A stretch of 64,000 bases of DNA from Planctomycetaceae bacterium (lineage in GTDB: Bacteria; Planctomycetota; Planctomycetia; Planctomycetales; Planctomycetaceae), in NCBI GenBank assembly GCA_018699955.1, contig JABISG010000022.1, forward strand, positions 36,294 through 100,293. The letters are read 5' to 3'. Each line of letters begins with the position of its first letter. Position 1 is the stretch's first letter. Under the pieces are notes generated by a model. That model saw nothing but the letters and a program-made list of their open reading frames with translations. It was not told the DNA's origin and did not search any database. The translations under genes were made by a program, and so were the position numbers. Below are positions 59,669-64,000 of this stretch, in pieces.

Positions 59669-62419
59669 CTAGAGAATGCCCTTGCCAACTGGATTGACCG
59701 ACAGTGACGAAATCGCACTGAGTGCCTGCTGCTGGGAATTCAATTGGCCCAGCGTCTGTTCCAACACAATAAACTCCTGCAACAATCGGTCGCGTTTACT
59801 CAGTAGTAGATCGTCGAGTTGTGCTACCCGGCCTTCCAACGAATCGACCGACGCCTGTAGCGCATTTTCAGTGATGGCAAAACTGCCGCTGAGGGGATCG
59901 GTGAAAGACTCCAACGTCGAATCCAATGCGGCAGCAAAACCGTTGCTGTCGCTTAGAAAGAACTTTGAAACCGCCTCTGGGTCGGCGTCGATGGCCGCAC
60001 GGAACTGGGCCGTATCGAATGTGATTGTGCTGTTCTCACCAAACCGGATTCCCAGGTCGCTCAACGAGCGAATGGTGTCGGTCGATCCCAGAAACTGCCG
60101 ATTCAAAAGCGACTGCAATCGTCCCGATGCGCGCAAGACGACTCCGGAACCTTGAAGAATACCGCGCTGGTTGGCTTCCAGGTCGAAAGTCGTTGCTGTC
60201 GCGGCGGCACCGGTAAAGCTGTTGAATCCTGCGACAAAGCTTTGCAGTGCTCTTTCGATCGGGCTGTCGTCGCGGGAGACGGTTACCGTTCCCGATGTTG
60301 ACGATGAGGACAAAATCTCAACGTCCACTCCGACGGCTGCCCCTTCAAAGACATTCGATTCGGAGCTGACGAGAAATCCTGTCGCGGCATCTGGACCGAC
60401 GCGCAACAACGCATCTTGTCCTTCCGTCAGCGTGGTCAAGCTGATTCCCAAGCCGCCGTCGTCCACAACAAATCGCCCTGCGTTTCCCTCGTTGGCGGCA
60501 GTCAGCACAAGCCGTGTCGAGTTGAACGCCGATCCGTCATCGACCAGCGACGCCGTGACGATTCCGCCGGCATCGTTGATTTGCTGAACAATGTCATCCA
60601 ATGTGTCATCGACTGCGACATCAATGACCGTGGTCAAACGGCTGGTGACGCGCTGCTTACCGTCGCCGCCAACGGTGCTGTCGCCCAGCAGCCGCAATTC
60701 CGAAGCGATCGTGTCACCCACTTCTTCCACCTTGAGAGTTCCGCCACCGCCGGCATCATCAATCAAGACAAATCCGTCGCCCGTTTCATTCAGTTCGGCA
60801 CGCACATCGACTCCGCTTGCAGCGTTGATTCGCTGCAAGACATCGCCAATGGTTTTTACCGAATCGCTGATCACAACGGACGCTTGGCCGCCGGCGGAAT
60901 CTGTAATCAAGAATGATCCCGTGCTGAGGTCACCGGATTGCGGCAGGTAGTCGTTAATGTCTGTCGATTCATTCGCAAACCGCAGCGAAAGCGATCCCGA
61001 GTTGATTGAATCCGCTGGAGTATCAACCGCGATGTTGAGTTGACTTGCCAACGTACTGCCACCGACGTCGGCGACGATCAGATTACTGGCTGCAGCACCG
61101 GATGTATCGCTGATGAGTATGCCTGTGCCGATGTCGTTGATGCGCGCGGTCAATTGAAGCGCAGTCCCGCCGTTCTCTGCAGAGTTGATCGCATCGATGA
61201 CTTCGTCCAGCGAATTGGCCGACGAGAGATCGATCGTCGTCGATAGTCCGGTTCGGTCAGTGAGGCTGATCTGACCGGTTTGATCGATTCCCTGTCCTCC
61301 ACGCAGATTCGTCAGGAGTACGGAGTTCAAACCGGCCAACAGGTCGCGACCGGTAATTTGCGTGCCGACCGCAGCCGAATCGAGTCCAATTTGCCGAACG
61401 ACCGAAGCACCGTTGATGTCTTCGATGCTGAACGCGCTGGCTCCGCCGCCACCCGATTGGTCATCCAACTCGAGATGTCCGTCAACGAGCGAGGCCACAA
61501 CTTTGCCACCGTTGTTCACGTCGTTATTGATGGCGTCGATCAACCCACCCAACGTGGATGTGCCGTCGAGTGTGATATCCAGCACGGTGTCGTCGGTCAA
61601 GGTGATGCGAACGTCGGGTGCGCCCTCAAAGAATTGCGGAGCGTTGCCGTCGTTAATTTGATTGAGCGTGAATCCTGTGTTCAGCGAATAGACGTCGTTG
61701 CCGGTGAGGACATCACCGGTGACCGATCCAAGGATGCCCAAGTCGCCGGCAGTCTGACCACCATCGACCTCGCTGACGATCAGATCGAAGCTCGTCGATC
61801 CGGAAGTATCTGTCAGGACCAGATGTCCCCCCAAGGTCGAGGCAACCACCGAAATGTCGTCGCTGTTGTTGATTTGAGTGACAACGTCGTCGATTGTGAA
61901 TGCGTTGGAGAGGTCGATGTTTGCGGTGGCACCGCTGCGATCGGCAATTTGAAGCAGGCCGTGCTGGATTCCGTTTCCGTCATTCAGCGCGTCGAGTTCT
62001 GTGGGGTTCTTGAGCAGCCCTCCTCCGAGAATGCTGATGCTGCCGACCCCGAATGTCTGTTGCGCCGGATCGCCGAATCCCTGCGAGCGCGCCAAATGAC
62101 CGGCTGCTTTTTGAACTGGCTGAAATCGATAGGTCGCTTCGACAACGTCGTCGTTCGTAGTGACCGAAAGGCTCGTCGAACTGGAATTGCTGACGTTAAA
62201 CGCTTCAAAAAGGCTGCCATCCTCAAATTGTTGACTCGCTGTGGTCAATGAGAGCAGATTGGCTTCAAGCGTTTTCAGCGCCGTGTTTTCGGCAACAAGT
62301 GTTTGGGCGCGTTGTTCCAACAGGGCAATCGGACGTCGATCAATCGCAATCAACTGATCGACGAGGTCGACGAAGTTGATCCCGCTGAATAAGCCGACGC
62401 TGGACGAAATCCCGGACAT
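59669..62419 (-). CDS. fliD: Flagellar filament cap protein FliD, enlarged
   Basis: Filament cap (hook-associated protein 2) that builds flagellin onto the growing tip. The N-terminal coiled coil and D0 region (GISSSVGLFSGINFVDLVDQ) and the C-terminal D0 coil (SLEGRVAQLDDLLLSKRDRL) are present. Between them are at least five repeats of about 75 residues (about 155-230, 270-346, 384-460, 503-578, 594-662) with the pattern of hook IN motifs (DLSNAFTIDDVVTQINNSDD and equivalent). The protein (916 residues) is about twice the usual length. It lies between fliC and fliS. Confidence 0.88.
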   Translation of the reverse strand: MSGISSSVGLFSGINFVDLVDQLIAIDRRPIALLEQRAQTLVAENTALKTLEANLLSLTTASQQFEDGSLFEAFNVSNSSSTSLSVTTNDDVVEATYRFQPVQKAAGHLARSQGFGDPAQQTFGVGSISILGGGLLKNPTELDALNDGNGIQHGLLQIADRSGATANIDLSNAFTIDDVVTQINNSDDISVVASTLGGHLVLTDTSGSTSFDLIVSEVDGGQTAGDLGILGSVTGDVLTGNDVYSLNTGFTLNQINDGNAPQFFEGAPDVRITLTDDTVLDITLDGTSTLGGLIDAINNDVNNGGKVVASLVDGHLELDDQSGGGGASAFSIEDINGASVVRQIGLDSAAVGTQITGRDLLAGLNSVLLTNLRGGQGIDQTGQISLTDRTGLSTTIDLSSANSLDEVIDAINSAENGGTALQLTARINDIGTGILISDTSGAAASNLIVADVGGSTLASQLNIAVDTPADSINSGSLSLRFANESTDINDYLPQSGDLSTGSFLITDSAGGQASVVISDSVKTIGDVLQRINAASGVDVRAELNETGDGFVLIDDAGGGGTLKVEEVGDTIASELRLLGDSTVGGDGKQRVTSRLTTVIDVAVDDTLDDIVQQINDAGGIVTASLVDDGSAFNSTRLVLTAANEGNAGRFVVDDGGLGISLTTLTEGQDALLRVGPDAATGFLVSSESNVFEGAAVGVDVEILSSSSTSGTVTVSRDDSPIERALQSFVAGFNSFTGAAATATTFDLEANQRGILQGSGVVLRASGRLQSLLNRQFLGSTDTIRSLSDLGIRFGENSTITFDTAQFRAAIDADPEAVSKFFLSDSNGFAAALDSTLESFTDPLSGSFAITENALQASVDSLEGRVAQLDDLLLSKRDRLLQEFIVLEQTLGQLNSQQQALSAISSLSVNPVGKGIL

Positions 62420-62546
62420 GAATGATCCCCGACCGGCGGCTTCAGGCGCGAGCCGATTCGATGGCCGTGTGGGTTGAATTCAGGAGATGCAGTGGGGAGG
62501 AAAGTGCGGACAAATTGCGCAGCGATTTACCGCACACCTAAGTATG

Positions 62547-62573
62547 GTATCGGCCTACGAAAATCGATCGCTA
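62547..62573 (-). promoter_or_regulatory. Sigma-28-like promoter candidate for fliD
   Basis: On the minus strand TAGCGATC (-35-like) is followed after exactly 11 bases by GCCGATAC, which matches the sigma-28 consensus GCCGATAA in seven of eight positions. The -35 matches TAAAGTTT poorly (four of eight). It lies about 130 bases before the fliD start. Only a candidate. Confidence 0.4.
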
Positions 62574-62720
62574 TAGTGATCTTGCTGTGGGGATGGGTAG
62601 ACTCGGGTGCCGTTGCCGGTTGGGGGGAGTTTTCGGATTTGTGGGATGCTCGTTTTTTCGTTTTCCCCCGTAGATTGGGCGGGGGCCCGAAAGAAATGTG
62701 GAGACAATTTTCTTCAAAGT

Positions 62721-62781
62721 AATTAAACGAAACGACGTCACGACCGAAATTCGGCGCGTGACGTCGTTGTCTCGTTTAATT
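62721..62781. terminator. Hairpin after the flagellin gene
   Basis: AATTAAACGA and ACGACGTCACG pair with CGTGACGTCGT and CTCGTTTAATT with a small internal mismatch (62721-62742 with 62757-62781). On the minus strand it is 56 bases past the flagellin stop and ends in AATT rich sequence. It could terminate on both strands. Confidence 0.6.
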
Positions 62782-62836
62782 GTCGATGTGTGGTCCTCTG
62801 CGATGCTGAGGACCACCACCCACTATCATTTCAACC

Positions 62837-63865
62837 TTATCCCAGGAGACTCAATACCTGTGATGGGTTCTGGTTGGCGATGGCCAATACCGACAACGTC
62901 GACTGACTCAGAATTTGAGCCCGTGTCAGGTCGGCAGTTTCTGATGCGAAGTCAGTGTCGATGATCTGGCTTCTCGCCTCGGAGATGTTCTCCAACGCGA
63001 TGCCCAGCGTCGAGATATTGGTCTCGATCACGTTCTTCTGAATAGCACCGAGTCGACCTCGCAATCCTGTCAGGCGGTCGAGAGCCTCGTCGATGATATC
63101 GACGAGTTCAGAACCTTGAACGGTCGGTCCGAGGTCGTTCAAGCTCTTACCACCACCCGAACCGAGTTCGAATAGTTTACCCGATGTACCGCCCAATCGG
63201 GCGGTGTTCACCGCTTCAATACCCAGACCGATCTGACCGGCGGTCGATACTTCCTGTCCAATCTGGAATAGCGAACCACCGCCCGTCACGGTAATTGTCG
63301 CCTGACCATCGGTGGTGGCAAGGTTATTGGCCTCTTTGAAGGCAACGTCGGCGCTGAAACCGCCGGTGTTGAGCGCTGCGGTTAAACCTTGGCCCTGAGC
63401 AACCTGACCGTTGATCTCAACGCCGATGTCGGCACCCGACTCCCGTGTCGAAGCGGCAGCGGCTGTGTTGGTGGTCGCAAACGCACCCTGCAACACGTTG
63501 ACGCCGACGAATTCGGCACTACCGAAGTTCGAGCTGCTCAACTGCAGTGTTGCGTTGTTGCCACCCGTAAGATTGGCATTGTCATCGGTGTCGAGAACGC
63601 CCGTTCCACTCTCAAACGTATCGACATTGATCACCGTCAACGCTTCGACAGCTTCGGCATTGTCGGTATCGGCCAACGCCGTGTTGATGTCGGTCGCGGT
63701 TCCGGTCGCTGCACTGGCAGAGTCGGCACCGAGATCGATTGTGATCGTCGCGTTTCCGTCTGTATCGACGGTAGTATCTGTCACGGTTGTCGTCACGTTG
63801 TCGTCGGTTGCCTGCGTGAAGACGACGGAGATCGTCCCCAGGGTTGCTTCAGCGCCAGAACCACC
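62837..63865 (-). pseudogene. fliC: Flagellin, 5' part interrupted by an IS element
   Basis: The C-terminal part of flagellin. The D0 helix ENISEARSQIIDTDFASETA and the end LAIANQNPSQVLSLLG are classic, and AIQKNVIETNISTLG and LVDIIDEALDRLTGLRGRLG precede them. The middle is a Thr/Asp/Ala-rich variable domain. Reading toward the N-terminus, the protein sequence changes at about 63865 into sequence that is antisense to an IS3-family transposase gene. The conserved N-terminal D0 helix is not seen; it may lie beyond the element, to the right of the window. As found, the gene cannot make normal flagellin. A second intact flagellin elsewhere is possible. Confidence 0.85.
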
Positions 63866-64000
63866 TGGCCTTCCCCCCTTTAATTGATCCACAGCGAGTG
63901 AGAGAATCTTGACCGGGCTGAACACCCGGAAAGGATTCTTTGAGATGAAACAGAACCGACACACGGTGGACCAGATCATTGCCAAGTTGCGTCGTGCTGA
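63866..64000 (+). mobile_element. IS3-family insertion sequence, left end
   Basis: Start of an insertion sequence that interrupts flagellin. The likely end reads TGGCCTTCCCCCCTTTAATT from 63866, followed by about 60 bases and then the transposase OrfA start at 63945. The right end and target duplication lie outside the window, so the exact boundary is provisional. Confidence 0.7.
63945..64000 (+). CDS. IS3-family transposase OrfA, N-terminus only
   Basis: ATG at 63945 opens MKQNRHTVDQIIAKLRRA, the common OrfA beginning (helix-turn-helix DNA-binding part) of IS3-family elements. AAAGGA lies about 9 bases upstream. Only 18 codons fall in the window; the rest of OrfA and OrfB are beyond it. Confidence 0.8.
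   Translation, partial: MKQNRHTVDQIIAKLRRA

Larger units (their letters stand above)
62420..62836. other. Intergenic stretch between fliC and fliD
   Basis: About 420 bases without a gene. It holds the fliC terminator-like hairpin (62721-62781) and a sigma-28-like promoter candidate (62547-62573) for fliD. The region 62640-62700 is GC-rich and without a clear feature. Confidence 0.5.

Overview
The window is chromosomal DNA from a planctomycete, most probably of the Planctomycetaceae type. The evidence is the gene content: a DUF1501 Tat-exported protein, a Verrucomicrobia/Planctomycetes-restricted conserved protein (49226-49621), four Ser/Thr kinases or kinase remnants, a sigma factor of the ECF type overlapping a kinase, several secreted proteins and lipoproteins with no obvious relatives, and many palindromic intergenic repeats. 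Base composition is moderately GC-rich, and GTG/TTG starts are common. The species cannot be named from the sequence.

Left part (1-30 kb). A signalling operon (FHA protein, PLDc_N membrane protein, Ser/Thr kinase) runs off the left edge. It is followed by a coiled-coil exported protein, a DUF1501 protein, an M19 dipeptidase, a DUF423 membrane protein, a TauE/SafE permease preceded by a 48-residue membrane ORF, a lipoprotein, a thioredoxin-fold protein and a 751-residue secreted barrel-like protein. Next come metal transport (a divergent Nramp with a large soluble insertion, and a VIT1/CCC1 protein), an HD-domain protein and a 1231-residue GlnE that carries two GlnD-like ACT domains between its two nucleotidyltransferase halves. 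A c-type haem protein, a deletion scar joining a kinase start to a formylglycine-enzyme tail, glgC, a sodium:solute symporter flanked by matching REP elements, a kinase with a degenerate receiver domain, and an aspartylglucosaminidase-nagA pair complete this part.

Middle (30-54 kb). A radical SAM protein, TPP-dependent dehydrogenase alpha and beta chains and an SDR lie in a row. After small exported proteins come a TTG-started Ldh-family dehydrogenase, a degenerate RmlD-like protein and a large phosphodiesterase lipoprotein. The 43.6-50.3 kb stretch reads rightward: an ATP-grasp protein, a LipB-like protein without its catalytic residues, lipA, a lipoyl-like domain without the lipoyl lysine, holB, a RicT/PSP1 protein and the Planctomycetes-Verrucomicrobia protein. 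The ECF sigma-kinase pair, a 7Fe ferredoxin and citrate synthase follow.

Right part (54-64 kb). The primary sigma factor (GTG start) is followed by fabI, a Nudix hydrolase and scpB. Leftward flagellar genes (fliC-fliD-fliS) close the window. The flagellin gene is broken at its N-terminal side by an IS3-family element whose transposase OrfA starts at 63945 and leaves the window.

No tRNA, rRNA or CRISPR array was seen. The strongest candidates for something undescribed are the GlnE-ACT-ACT fusion, the lipoyl cluster with missing catalytic and attachment residues, the pseudo-receiver kinase, and the set of distinct REP/palindrome families.
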